From Bacteroidales bacterium UBA1180 (GTDB lineage Bacteria > Bacteroidota > Bacteroidia > Bacteroidales > Paludibacteraceae): a stretch of DNA of 57,093 bases. A program made the translations under genes and the position numbers. Position 1 is the stretch's first letter. Every line of letters begins with the position of its first letter. Shown here one piece after another: positions 1 through 8,796 of this stretch. The stretch spans positions 1 through 57,093 of the forward strand of contig DBYS01000018.1 of assembly GCA_002310195.1 (NCBI GenBank), given 5' to 3'. Under the pieces are notes generated by a model, which was not told the DNA's origin, searched no databases, and saw nothing but the letters and a program-made list of their open reading frames with translations.

Positions 1-677
1 TCGCCCTCGTCGGGGTAGTTAGCCATAGAGTAGGCACGGATAGTCGGTTCGGTGTTCTTCTGTTTGAGTTTGAACAGGCCGAAACGCTCCCATGACGGCA
101 GATAGAGGTCGCCGATGAGGGATTTGTCCATGTCGCGGTTGTAATCGATATCGTACTCGGGGATACGGATCTGTGCGTAGGAGCCCGGTTCGAAGTCCAT
201 GTGCTCTCCCGGAGGCAGCTGCACCTTGAACTCCTTGATGAACGTAGCCACGTTCTTGTTCGATATAACCTCGCACTCCCATTCCTTGACGCCGAGCACA
301 GACTCGTCCATCTTGAGCTGGAGGTCGTTCTTGACCTTGACCTGGCATCCGAGGCGCCAGTGGTCTTTCTGCTGCTTGCGCGTGAAGTGAACGGTCTCGG
401 TGGGCAGGATCTCGCCGCCGCCCTCGAGGACTTGGCACTTACATTGTCCGCACGAGCCCTTGCCGCCGCAGGCGGAAGGCAGGTGCACACCGGCTTCGCC
501 GAGTGAGGCGAGGAGCGTGCCACCGGAGGGGATGTTGTACTCCTTGTCGCCGTTGATGGTGACCTTGACGTCACCGCTGGCAACGAGGTACTTCTTGGCA
601 ACGAGAAGAATAACGACTAACAGGAGAATAACTCCCAAGAATACCAAAACGGCATATAAGATTGCTGTCATATTCAT
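1..677 (-). CDS. nqrF: Na+-translocating NADH:quinone reductase subunit F (partial)
   Basis: This is the electron-input subunit of NQR. It oxidises NADH with FAD and passes electrons to a [2Fe-2S] cluster. The gene runs off the left edge, leaving about 225 N-terminal residues. Visible parts are one N-terminal membrane anchor (about 5-27), a plant-type ferredoxin domain with cluster cysteines C70, C76, C79 and C111, and the start of the flavin domain including the RAYSMANYP stretch (RxYS FAD-binding motif). The start ATG at 677 is preceded by a strong GGAGGA. It is the last gene of nqrABCDEF, 15 nt after nqrE. Identity is clear; the NADH-binding part is outside the window. Confidence 0.97.
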   Translation of the reverse strand, partial: MNMTAILYAVLVFLGVILLLVVILLVAKKYLVASGDVKVTINGDKEYNIPSGGTLLASLGEAGVHLPSACGGKGSCGQCKCQVLEGGGEILPTETVHFTRKQQKDHWRLGCQVKVKNDLQLKMDESVLGVKEWECEVISNKNVATFIKEFKVQLPPGEHMDFEPGSYAQIRIPEYDIDYNRDMDKSLIGDLYLPSWERFGLFKLKQKNTEPTIRAYSMANYPDEG

Positions 678-692
678 AGTATTGTCCTCCTA

Positions 693-1301
693 TTAGATGT
701 TAAGACCACTGAAGCACATGAACGCCATAGCCATGAGACCGACCACGATGAACGTGATGCCGAGGCCTTGCAAGGGCTTGGGAACATCGTTATACTCCAT
801 CTTCTCACGAATACCGGCAAGGCAGCAGATAGCTACGAGCCAGCCGAGACCCGAACCGAGAGCGTAGGCAAACGCGTCGCCGATATTGGCGATGGCTTTC
901 ACATTCTCCGGATCGAGCAGAATACGCTGCTGCATGAAGAGCGAACCGCCCATGATGGCGCAGTTCACGGCAATCAGCGGCAGGAAGATACCCAGCGACG
1001 CATAGAGCGAAGGACTGAACTTCTCAACAACCATCTCGACGATCTGCACGATAGCCGCGATAACGGCGATGAACAGGATGAACGAGAGGTAACCGAGGTT
1101 CAGCGGGTTGAGAACATATACCTGGAGCAGGTAGTTGACAGGCAGGGTGATGAGCAGCACAAACGTAACCGCTACACCCAGACCGAGAGAGGTCTTGACC
1201 GTCTTACTTACTGCGAGGTAAGAACACATGCCTAAGAAGAAGGCAAATATCATATTGTCAGCAAAGATCGAGCGGACAAATAAACTCAGAGCGTGTTCCA
1301 T
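693..1301 (-). CDS. nqrE: Na+-translocating NADH:quinone reductase subunit E
   Basis: An integral membrane subunit (202 aa, about six membrane segments) paired with NqrD. Both conserved cysteines that hold the intramembrane iron centre in this family are present (C26 in GMCSYLA, C114 in VNCAIMGG). The length is normal. The start at 1301 has an AGGAGG about 9 nt upstream, and that sequence lies inside the last codons of nqrD. It is the fifth gene of the operon and takes part in electron transfer between the NqrF iron-sulphur cluster and the FMN of NqrC. Confidence 0.97.
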   Translation of the reverse strand: MEHALSLFVRSIFADNMIFAFFLGMCSYLAVSKTVKTSLGLGVAVTFVLLITLPVNYLLQVYVLNPLNLGYLSFILFIAVIAAIVQIVEMVVEKFSPSLYASLGIFLPLIAVNCAIMGGSLFMQQRILLDPENVKAIANIGDAFAYALGSGLGWLVAICCLAGIREKMEYNDVPKPLQGLGITFIVVGLMAMAFMCFSGLNI

Positions 1302-1302
1302 A

Positions 1303-1932
1303 TTACTTCTCCTCCTTATTTATAGCGCGATGCGCCCAGATGATACCACCAACGATGATCAGCGCCATAGCGGGCATCATCATCATACCGCAGTTCTCGT
1401 AGAAGCCTCCGTTGGCAACATACCAGCTTTCGGGAATAATGCGGAAGCCGAGCAGTGTGCCTGCGCCGAAGAGTTCGCGGAAGAATGCGACGATGATCAA
1501 GATGGCTGCATAGCCCAGACCGTTACCAAGACCATCGAGGAACGAATCCCATACTTTGTTCGTCATGGCAAACGCCTCGAGACGACCCATGAGGATACAG
1601 TTCGTGATGATCAGACCAATATAAACCGACAGCTGCATTGCGACATCGTAAGCGAACGCCTTGAGCACTTCGCTAACGAGCGTAACCAGTGCGGCTACTA
1701 CTACCAGTTGCACGATGATACGGATACGCATAGGTATCGTATTGCGGAGCAACGAGATAATAACGTTCGACATAGCCACGATGATCGTAACCGCCACGCC
1801 CATAACCAGGGCAGGCTTGAGTTGCACGGTCACAGCCAGCGCCGAACATATACCAAGCACCTGCACAACGACAGGGTTGTTGGCATTCAACGGACCCAAG
1901 AGGGTCTCTTTCGTTTTCTGAGAAAGTGCCAT
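1303..1932 (-). CDS. nqrD: Na+-translocating NADH:quinone reductase subunit D
   Basis: A 209-aa polytopic inner-membrane subunit homologous to NqrE. C29 (LGICSALAV) and C112 (TNCILMG) match the iron-centre cysteines known from Vibrio NqrD. It sits between nqrC and nqrE, one base from nqrE. Its ribosome-binding site (GGAGGAG) is supplied by the Glu-Glu-stop end of nqrC, so translation of neighbouring genes is probably coupled. Nothing unusual is seen in the protein. Confidence 0.97.
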   Translation of the reverse strand: MALSQKTKETLLGPLNANNPVVVQVLGICSALAVTVQLKPALVMGVAVTIIVAMSNVIISLLRNTIPMRIRIIVQLVVVAALVTLVSEVLKAFAYDVAMQLSVYIGLIITNCILMGRLEAFAMTNKVWDSFLDGLGNGLGYAAILIIVAFFRELFGAGTLLGFRIIPESWYVANGGFYENCGMMMMPAMALIIVGGIIWAHRAINKEEK

Positions 1933-1935
1933 ATC

Positions 1936-2619
1936 TTACTCCTCCGTTTGATTAGATGTTTGATTTTCTTCGTTTGCTTCTTCTGCCTCGGGCTCAGCAG
2001 CCGGCAGATCGTTGAGGAACTCGGCATACTCGGCTAGGTTAGTCTGGAGCATGTCGTTCACACCCGTCGAGGTGATCGTTGCGCCTGACAAGGCGTCCAC
2101 CTGCTCCTGGCCTTCAGCCATCGTACCGGCCTTGAGCACGGCTACGCTGACCACCTGGCCTTCGGCATTGCGGATATGCTTGCCCTCAAACTGCTGACGG
2201 AACGGCAGTTCAACGATCAGCGCACCAAGACCCGGAGTCTCACTCTCGTGGTTGAAGTTTGCACCGTAGATGGTGTTCTTGTCATCATCCAGAGCCAGAT
2301 AACCGCCAATGCCGCCCCAGAGGCCTGCGCCTTTGAGCTTGAGCACATACTTCGTTGCGCCCTCGATCTCGGCAACATATACGGGGTGACCGTTCACGTC
2401 GAGCGTGTCTTTGACGAGCGAGAAGTACAGCGCTGCAGGATCGTCGCAGTTGCTTATATCCTGCTTCAATGCGCCGAGTATCTGCTTTTGCTGGTCGAGC
2501 TGGATGTTAGCCTGCTGACGCGGACCAAGCACCTGGCTGACGAGCGCCAGCAGCACAGCTACGATAATCACTACTACCGTAGCATACACAATCGTGTAGG
2601 TATTGCTATTCGTATTCAT
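1936..2619 (-). CDS. nqrC: Na+-translocating NADH:quinone reductase subunit C
   Basis: A 227-aa membrane-anchored flavoprotein with one N-terminal transmembrane segment (about 9-31). The covalent FMN attachment motif SGATIT is present at about 178-183, with the flavin on T181. I chose ATG 2619 because it falls 4 nt after the nqrB stop; an in-frame TTG 24 nt upstream would overlap nqrB. Unlike its neighbours it lacks a good Shine-Dalgarno sequence and probably relies on reinitiation. It relays electrons from the NqrD/E iron centre to NqrB. Confidence 0.96.
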   Translation of the reverse strand: MNTNSNTYTIVYATVVVIIVAVLLALVSQVLGPRQQANIQLDQQKQILGALKQDISNCDDPAALYFSLVKDTLDVNGHPVYVAEIEGATKYVLKLKGAGLWGGIGGYLALDDDKNTIYGANFNHESETPGLGALIVELPFRQQFEGKHIRNAEGQVVSVAVLKAGTMAEGQEQVDALSGATITSTGVNDMLQTNLAEYAEFLNDLPAAEPEAEEANEENQTSNQTEE

Positions 2620-2623
2620 ATCG

Positions 2624-3820
2624 TTAAGCTTTTGCTCGCGCAAGGCGACGGTTAATATTTCTTTGTACTACACAATAGTCAATCAGCGGCGCTACAGCGT
2701 TGCCGAGCAGGATAGCGAGCATCATGCCCTCGGGATAACCCGGGTTCAATACGCGCACTACTACAGCCATGAAGCCGATGAGCGCACCGTAGATCCACTT
2801 GCCGCAGTCGGTGCGGGCAGCGGTAACAGGATCGGTTGCCATAAACACAGCACCAAACAGGAAGCCGCCGCTAACCAGATGCATGTACCACGGATACTGC
2901 GCAACGAGGTTGTCGGCTGCGCCGAACTTATTGAACAGCAGAGCGGTAACGATACCCGTAGCGATGATGCTCAGCATGATTCGCCAGTCAGCTGTGCGGG
3001 TGATGAGCAACAGGGCAGCACCCAGCAGGATAGCCCAAACGCAGGTCTCACCCACCGAACCCGGGATCAGACCGTTGGCCATATCCCAGAACGTGACATC
3101 AGCCTGCGAGCCCGTAGCGAGCTGCGTGAGCGGGGTAGCACCCGAGAAGCCGTCCACAAGCGTGTGACCGCCGTCCCAGCCCCATGTGCCGCCGGTGCGG
3201 ATAAACGCCTTGTCGCCCGTCATGTGAGTCGGGTAGGCGAAGAACAGGAACGCACGGGTGATCAGAGCTACGTTGAAGATATTGTAGCCCGTGCCGCCGA
3301 ACACCTCTTTGGCGAAGATAACGGCGAAAGCAGTAGCTACGGCAACCATCCACAGCGGGGTGTTGATAGGTACGATCAGCGGAATAAGGAAACCGGTTAC
3401 GAGGAAGCCCTCGGCAATCTCCTCATGTTTCCACTGAGCTACGGTGAACTCGACGCCCAGACCTACAATATAACTAACCAAGATATACGGCAGTACAGCC
3501 AGCAGACCGAACCCGAAAGCTTTCCAGAACAGCGCTGCGGTCAAGCCGCCAACGAGCTGCCCGGTAGCAAGCAGGTGCTGATAGCCCACATTGTACATGC
3601 CGAAAAGCATACACGGTACGAGTGCCATCACTACGTAGATCATCGTGCGCTTGGAGTCGTTGCCCGCATGGATCTGCGAGCCAAGACGCTTGCCGGTGGT
3701 GTTCGGCGTGAAGAGGAAACTCTCAAAGCCGTCGAACAGGGACCAGAATGCGTGCAACTTGCCGCCTTCCTCAAAGTTCGGGCGGAGCTGCTCTTTCAGT
3801 TTGTATAGACCCTCAAACAT
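2624..3820 (-). CDS. nqrB: Na+-translocating NADH:quinone reductase subunit B
   Basis: The largest membrane subunit (398 aa, about ten helices). It carries covalent FMN and riboflavin and is thought to form the sodium path. The FMN motif SGATPLT is at 226-232 (flavin on T229). The start codon overlaps the nqrA stop by one base (TAATG), with AGGAG upstream inside the final codons of nqrA. Length and motifs are standard. Confidence 0.97.
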   Translation of the reverse strand: MFEGLYKLKEQLRPNFEEGGKLHAFWSLFDGFESFLFTPNTTGKRLGSQIHAGNDSKRTMIYVVMALVPCMLFGMYNVGYQHLLATGQLVGGLTAALFWKAFGFGLLAVLPYILVSYIVGLGVEFTVAQWKHEEIAEGFLVTGFLIPLIVPINTPLWMVAVATAFAVIFAKEVFGGTGYNIFNVALITRAFLFFAYPTHMTGDKAFIRTGGTWGWDGGHTLVDGFSGATPLTQLATGSQADVTFWDMANGLIPGSVGETCVWAILLGAALLLITRTADWRIMLSIIATGIVTALLFNKFGAADNLVAQYPWYMHLVSGGFLFGAVFMATDPVTAARTDCGKWIYGALIGFMAVVVRVLNPGYPEGMMLAILLGNAVAPLIDYCVVQRNINRRLARAKA

Positions 3821-5088
3821 TATTCAATCTCCTGTTTTAAGTTATCCAATGCGGCGCGAACGATAGCCTGCAGCGGCATCTTCGAGGTGCAGACGTACTC
3901 GCATACGGCGAAATCTTCGGGTGCAACCTCGTAAGCGCCCAGCGCTTCCATTCGGTCCAAGTTTCCGGCAATCATTGCCTTGATCAGATGCTCGGGGTAG
4001 ATGTCCATCGGGAACACACGCTCATACTCGCCGCTGACGATGATAGCACGGCGTCCGCCTTTCAGACGGGCGTCCTGCTCTCCCTCGCGCAGGAACGGCG
4101 GCATGATCCAGCCCATGAACTCATGGGTCTCCGTGCCTTGAGCGATCACGGTGAACTGGTTGTCGTAAGGGCTGATAGGCTCGTCGAAGTCGATCTGATG
4201 ACCGCTGAGCGCATTGCCGGCGATGTATCGCGGCTCGACGCCCACCTCGACATTGCACTTCAGCACGCAGCTGGCGGGCATACCCGGCAGCACGTCGTAG
4301 TACTTCGGCTCACGAACCAGCGGACCGGTCAGCGCTACGCGCTTGCGCATATCTACGATTCCCTTCAGCAGCAGCGTTCCGATCAGGCGCAGGTCCTGGA
4401 TGTTGACTGTCCAGACCGTCTCACCCTTGGCGATAGGTGCCACGTGATTGATCTGTACGCCTACGTTGCCTGCAGGGTGGGGACCGTCAACCATGTACAG
4501 CGTGCAATCTTTCCACGCAGCACGGCTGCCGGCTTTGATGCCCACATACACCGGTGCGATCGCACTCAGCGCCGTGATAGCTGCCTGAACCTCCGTCTCG
4601 TGACCTTGCAGCACAAAGTCGTAATCCGGAGCCAGCGGAGCAGAATCGAACGAGGAGATGAACACGGCTTTCGGAGTCTTGGTCGGCAATGCGATGCAGT
4701 CGTACGGACGCTGCTTGATCAGCGCCCACAAGCCCGACTGCAACAGCAGAGCCTTCAGATCCTGCTTCGTGTCAAATGCCTCATACTTCGTCGTGGCGTC
4801 CGCCTCAATGTCAATACTCAACACCTTGCGGCGCTCGCCACGTACAATCGCTTTGACCGTACCGCTCACAGGTGAGGTAAACAGCATCTCGGCAAACGTC
4901 TTGTCTTGGAAAAGCGGGCTGCCCGCTTTTACCTTGTCGCCTTCATGCACCAGAAGTCTGGGCTTGATTCCGGCGAAATGGTCGGGAACGATATGAAAGA
5001 CCTCAGGCCGCATGATGCTTCCGCATTCACGCGCTGCCTTGCCGTCCATCTTCACGTCCAAACCACGAGTCAGTTTGATTTGTTGCAT
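3820..5088 (-). CDS. nqrA: Na+-translocating NADH:quinone reductase subunit A
   Basis: The soluble subunit that caps NqrB and helps bind quinone (422 aa; N-terminal biotinyl/lipoyl-like and barrel-sandwich folds are typical of the family). It is the first gene of the operon. ATG 5088 lies about 115 nt downstream of the predicted transcription start, so there is a substantial leader. That leader contains a 34-codon ORF and a small hairpin (see separate entries). Identification rests on full-length family resemblance and on the NqrA-F gene order. Confidence 0.96.
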   Translation of the reverse strand: MQQIKLTRGLDVKMDGKAARECGSIMRPEVFHIVPDHFAGIKPRLLVHEGDKVKAGSPLFQDKTFAEMLFTSPVSGTVKAIVRGERRKVLSIDIEADATTKYEAFDTKQDLKALLLQSGLWALIKQRPYDCIALPTKTPKAVFISSFDSAPLAPDYDFVLQGHETEVQAAITALSAIAPVYVGIKAGSRAAWKDCTLYMVDGPHPAGNVGVQINHVAPIAKGETVWTVNIQDLRLIGTLLLKGIVDMRKRVALTGPLVREPKYYDVLPGMPASCVLKCNVEVGVEPRYIAGNALSGHQIDFDEPISPYDNQFTVIAQGTETHEFMGWIMPPFLREGEQDARLKGGRRAIIVSGEYERVFPMDIYPEHLIKAMIAGNLDRMEALGAYEVAPEDFAVCEYVCTSKMPLQAIVRAALDNLKQEIE

Positions 5089-5097
5089 GTTAATAGA

Positions 5098-5202
5098 TTA
5101 TTTATTATTTTGTTTCGTTTTGTTTTCTACACACCAATAGGTTGCGCTCTGCGCACAATCATAAATGTACTCGCGCATGCCCCTCGGCGCGCACTCGCAC
5201 AT
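5098..5202 (-). CDS. Possible leader ORF upstream of nqrA (34 aa)
   Basis: The ORF starts ATG-TGC-GAG-TGC only a few nucleotides after the predicted nqr transcription start and stops 9 nt before nqrA. It is rich in Cys (four) and ends in a Lys/Asn/Gln tail. An internal in-frame ATG lies at 5178. A small stem, GTTGCGC-tct-GCGCAC, overlaps it at about 5141-5155. No family is recognised. It may be a regulatory leader peptide or may not be translated; the case rests on its position and on the similar ATGTGCG ORFs elsewhere in the window. Confidence 0.3.
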   Translation of the reverse strand: MCECAPRGMREYIYDCAQSATYWCVENKTKQNNK

Positions 5203-5211
5203 AAAAACATA

Positions 5212-5243
5212 CAAAGATAATAAAATTATCTTGAAAATACAAA
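5212..5243 (-). promoter_or_regulatory. Promoter of the nqr operon
   Basis: On the minus strand, TTTG (5243-5240), a 20-nt spacer and TATCTTTG (5219-5212) match the Bacteroidota sigma factor consensus. Transcription would start near 5206. The 299-bp gap from 5089 to 5387 holds this promoter, its divergent partner and two leader ORFs. Confidence 0.75.
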
Positions 5244-5309
5244 CAAATTGGCGAAAAAAATCTCATTTGCCTAAAAAAAGTAAATATTTATAACAAAACG
5301 ACAGATAAA

Positions 5310-5341
5310 TTTGCAAATCCGGCATAATTTTCGTATCTTTG
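5310..5341 (+). promoter_or_regulatory. Promoter of the InlB-repeat/DPP IV/MFS operon
   Basis: TTTG (5310-5313), a 20-nt spacer and TATCTTTG (5334-5341), divergent from the nqr promoter. The predicted start is near 5347, about 40 nt before the first gene. Confidence 0.75.
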
Positions 5342-5352
5342 TTTGCGGAAAA

Positions 5353-5391
5353 ATGTGCGCGACTACACAAACGCCGCACCCGAAACGATGA
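5353..5391 (+). CDS. Possible leader ORF (12 aa) overlapping the next start
   Basis: ATG-TGC-GCG begins about 12 nt after the -7 element and encodes MCATTQTPHPKR. Its TGA overlaps the ATG of the following gene (ATGA at 5388-5391), a classical translational-coupling layout. Very short, so it may be chance; listed because the same arrangement occurs at 11849-11908. Confidence 0.3.
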   Translation: MCATTQTPHPKR

Positions 5392-6731
5392 AATCGCTGT
5401 TTTTGCTCATAGCCCTCTACACGATCACAGGCAAGCAGGCTGTGCCCTCGGGCGATATACCTGCTATTGCGACATGCGCCTACGAGCAGTCCGGCAGCCG
5501 TTCGGGACAGATGACCGCCGGCAACGATATCATGCTCACCCTGGGCGGCTACGACGGCATGATGCTGCAGTCCGTGACGCTCGAGATGAAGTCGAACAAA
5601 TCCGCCGGAGCTGGCGAACTGCTGATGAGCGTGGGCAACTCACTCGTGTGGAACATCACCAACGCCTCGTTCAGCGACAAAACCTGGAATGGCGCCTATA
5701 CCGACGAATGGGTGAACATATCGCATCCGCTTGGCGGCCTGGTTGTGCCGGACGGAGCGCCTATCGTGCTACACATAACAGCCTCGGCTAACTCGCTGTA
5801 TCTGCAATCGGTAGCGATCGATTACCAGGCACCGCACGGCGAGACCTACACCGTAGCGTTCAATACCTACTCATCGGAGCGCCTGTCGCCGCTCACCGAA
5901 GCATCGCCTAACGCAGGCATCACCCTGCCCGAAGTGCCGGTCAGTGACCCGAAATGGAAGTTCTACGGCTGGGCATCCGAACCGGTGGAAGAGACAACAG
6001 CCGCGCCGCAGGTGCATCTGTTCAACACGATCTATCATCCTGACGCCAACTGCACGCTGCATGCCGTGTACAGGCGCGCTACCGAACAGGAAACCTGGTT
6101 CCCGACCGATGACCTCACTCTGGGCGATTATGTCATAGCGCTGTACAATCAGCCTACAGGTACGGTATGGTGCGCCACCGGTGCGGTGGAGAGCGGTATG
6201 CTCGCTACCGTACGGTTGGATTATTCCGGCGATGAGGGGTGGATGAGTCTGCCGCACTCGATGGGCAGTAGCGAGGCCGTCTATACGCTGGGCATCAGCG
6301 GCGATACGCTGACCATCAAGCACAAAGCCACCAAGACCGCCGTAGTGCTTGCTGCAACGGGCAAGTTCGCCAAGTCATCGACTGCCAACAACGCGTGGAT
6401 CATCTCCGCTTGCGAGACCGATGCGGACGATATGCCGCAGTTCGCGATCTCCGGCACGGCGGGAGAGAAGATGTACTACGTATCGTACTATGTTGACAAC
6501 GGCACAGGCACGATCTATCTCCGCCCGACCACCGATGCCTCAATGGTGCACAATCTGCTGCTGTTTGCCCTCAGCGACAAGGTGGAGAACCCGGCAGTGT
6601 ACTCCTCGTACGCTTTCGGCAGCGCAGTGGAGAACATCGGCACCTATACCGGCTATACCTACCGGCTCAATATGGGGCCGTACATACTAACCATCAGCAA
6701 CGGAAAGAAATATCTGCAAATCAATGAATAG
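5388..6731 (+). CDS. Secreted protein with an InlB-type repeat
   Basis: A 447-aa exported protein of unknown function. I chose ATG 5388 (MKSLFLLIALYTITG, a short hydrophobic signal) rather than the upstream TTG at 5343, which falls at the promoter. Residues about 148-222 resemble a Listeria/Bacteroides InlB B-repeat (YTVAFNTY... KFYGWAS... LHAVYRR). The flanking regions look like beta-rich modules with no clear family. The stop overlaps the DPP IV start by 8 nt, so the two are co-translated. A cell-surface or periplasmic partner of the peptidase is plausible but unproven. Confidence 0.8.
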   Translation: MKSLFLLIALYTITGKQAVPSGDIPAIATCAYEQSGSRSGQMTAGNDIMLTLGGYDGMMLQSVTLEMKSNKSAGAGELLMSVGNSLVWNITNASFSDKTWNGAYTDEWVNISHPLGGLVVPDGAPIVLHITASANSLYLQSVAIDYQAPHGETYTVAFNTYSSERLSPLTEASPNAGITLPEVPVSDPKWKFYGWASEPVEETTAAPQVHLFNTIYHPDANCTLHAVYRRATEQETWFPTDDLTLGDYVIALYNQPTGTVWCATGAVESGMLATVRLDYSGDEGWMSLPHSMGSSEAVYTLGISGDTLTIKHKATKTAVVLAATGKFAKSSTANNAWIISACETDADDMPQFAISGTAGEKMYYVSYYVDNGTGTIYLRPTTDASMVHNLLLFALSDKVENPAVYSSYAFGSAVENIGTYTGYTYRLNMGPYILTISNGKKYLQINE

Positions 6732-8796
6732 ACTAACCCGAACTCTCATAACCGCAGCACTCATGGCTGCTGCATTCGTTCCGTCGCATGCGGATGTGAT
6801 GCACGACATATTGGACGGCAAGTACAATGTAGCCACGCTGTCCGCCTACGAGCAGGACAGCATCCTCGGCAATCTGCCCGAGCAGCGCTACCGCCTGGAT
6901 TGCACCGACAAACAGCCGATCTATCGCCGTTCGTATATGGCGAACTACTGGATCGTTGATACGCAAAAGAACACACGCAAACCGCTGAGCGACAAGCCTG
7001 TACGTGATGCCGTCATCTCCCCGAACGGGCGGTACATAGCGTTCGTCAAGGCGGACAACAACATCTACCTCCACAAGCTCGATTTCGGTACGGAGGTTGC
7101 CGTTACGGCCACTCCCGCCACAACTTGGAACGGCATAGCCGACTGGCTCTATGAGGAGGAATTCGGACTGACCTGCCTGATGGCATTCTCGCCGGACTCC
7201 AAGCAACTGGCGTTCATCCGTCTGGAGGACAAGGATGTGCCGGAAACATCGTGGCAGATGATGCTCGGTGACGGTCATCCGCAAACCGTTACGCAGTCCT
7301 ATCCGCGTGCGGGCGAGAAGAACGCACAGGCTTCCGTGCAGATCTATACTATCTCCACCAAGGATATTCACGAGGCCTCGCTGCCCGAAGCCGATGACCG
7401 GTACATACCGCGTATCCGCTGGCGCGAACTGCCAGCACCGAAGAAAGACCAGCCATCCGTTCAGCTGCTTGCTATCCTCACGCTCAACCGTGACCAGAAC
7501 AAGATGGAGGTCTTTACCTGCAATCCCGCCTCGCTCGTATGCACCTCGCTCTACGAGGAGAGCAGCCGCGAGTACTATGTTGACTACGAACTGTTCGACC
7601 AATGGCAGTGGCTCAGCGATGGCCGGTTCATCGTTCTTAGCGAGCGCGAGGACTGGCGAAGCGCATACCTGCACGCAGCAAACGGCCGTTCGCTCCAACG
7701 CCTGCCGTTCCCGGCCGATGCGTCCAAGCCTTGCGATATAACCGCTCTGTACGGCTATGACGAGGCATTGCAAACCTTGTATCTGCAAGCCGCACCGACT
7801 CCCCGTGAGCGCGTGTGCTACGCGCTGAACATCAAGAAGAATACACTCGCCACTATTGGCGAGTCCCACGGCTGGAACAGTCTGTACCTCGCCAACGACT
7901 GCAAGCAGGCGATCCTGGCGCATGAGAGTGACCAGCAGCCTGTAGCCTACACGCTGTGGAGCGCTAAGGCCGGCAATGTGCGCGGTATACAGGACAATGC
8001 CAATGTGGCCAAACAGTGGCAGGATCTCCAGCTGCCGGCCAAGCAGTATACCACTATACCTATCGACGGCGCGGAGTTGCAGGCATGCATCTTCTATCCG
8101 CGCGCGTTCGACAAGACGAAGAAGTATCCCGTGGTGATGCTTCAGTACAGCGGTCCTGCTTCGCAGCGTGTGACGGACCGTTGGCGCCGCCGTTGGGATT
8201 ATGGTCTGGCAGATCTTGGCTACGTAGTGGTTATAGCCGATCCGCGCGGCACGGACGCACAGGGTAGGGCGTACCGCAATTACGCGTACATGCAGATGGG
8301 GCGCGAAGCCGATGATCAGTTGGCTGTGGCTAAGTGGATATCCGACCAAACATGGTCGGACAGCCATAAGATCTTTATGGCCGGATGGAGTTACGGCGGC
8401 TATGAGGTGCTCCGCTGCCTCTGCACCCAACCGCTGCAAGCTGACGGTACGCCGCTGATTGCCAAAGGTATAGCCATCGCGCCCGTGACCGACTGGCGGC
8501 TGTACGACAGCGGTTACACCGAGCGGTATATGCGCCGTCCGCAAGTTAATGCCGGCGGATATGACGAGGCTGATCTTACGCACCTGGCTGCCGGACTGAA
8601 AGGCGAACTGCTGATCGTTCATGGCAATGCCGACGACAATGTGCATGTGCAGAACACATGGCGGATGGTGGAGGCGCTGATCAATGCCGACAAATCGTAC
8701 GAGATGCTCGTCTATCCCGACGACAACCACTTCCTGAAGAAAGGAAATCATTATAAGCACTTACATAAACAACTCATAAAATTCCTTGAAAAATGA
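6724..8796 (+). CDS. Dipeptidyl peptidase IV, S9 family
   Basis: A 690-aa exported serine peptidase that removes X-Pro or X-Ala dipeptides from the N-termini of peptides, probably in the periplasm. It has an N-terminal signal (MNRLTRTLITAALMAAAF), a DPPIV beta-propeller region and a C-terminal alpha/beta-hydrolase. The catalytic triad is visible: S556 in GWSYGGY, an Asp in HGNADDNV (about 637-638) and H669 in DDNHF. It overlaps the upstream secreted-protein gene by 8 nt and the MFS gene by 4 nt, which points to one operon for peptide processing and uptake. Confidence 0.93.
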   Translation: MNRLTRTLITAALMAAAFVPSHADVMHDILDGKYNVATLSAYEQDSILGNLPEQRYRLDCTDKQPIYRRSYMANYWIVDTQKNTRKPLSDKPVRDAVISPNGRYIAFVKADNNIYLHKLDFGTEVAVTATPATTWNGIADWLYEEEFGLTCLMAFSPDSKQLAFIRLEDKDVPETSWQMMLGDGHPQTVTQSYPRAGEKNAQASVQIYTISTKDIHEASLPEADDRYIPRIRWRELPAPKKDQPSVQLLAILTLNRDQNKMEVFTCNPASLVCTSLYEESSREYYVDYELFDQWQWLSDGRFIVLSEREDWRSAYLHAANGRSLQRLPFPADASKPCDITALYGYDEALQTLYLQAAPTPRERVCYALNIKKNTLATIGESHGWNSLYLANDCKQAILAHESDQQPVAYTLWSAKAGNVRGIQDNANVAKQWQDLQLPAKQYTTIPIDGAELQACIFYPRAFDKTKKYPVVMLQYSGPASQRVTDRWRRRWDYGLADLGYVVVIADPRGTDAQGRAYRNYAYMQMGREADDQLAVAKWISDQTWSDSHKIFMAGWSYGGYEVLRCLCTQPLQADGTPLIAKGIAIAPVTDWRLYDSGYTERYMRRPQVNAGGYDEADLTHLAAGLKGELLIVHGNADDNVHVQNTWRMVEALINADKSYEMLVYPDDNHFLKKGNHYKHLHKQLIKFLEK

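Noticed and set aside
6733..8760. 675-codon ORF on the minus strand
   Set aside because: It mirrors the DPP IV gene; no start signal or family, while the plus strand has intact catalytic motifs.
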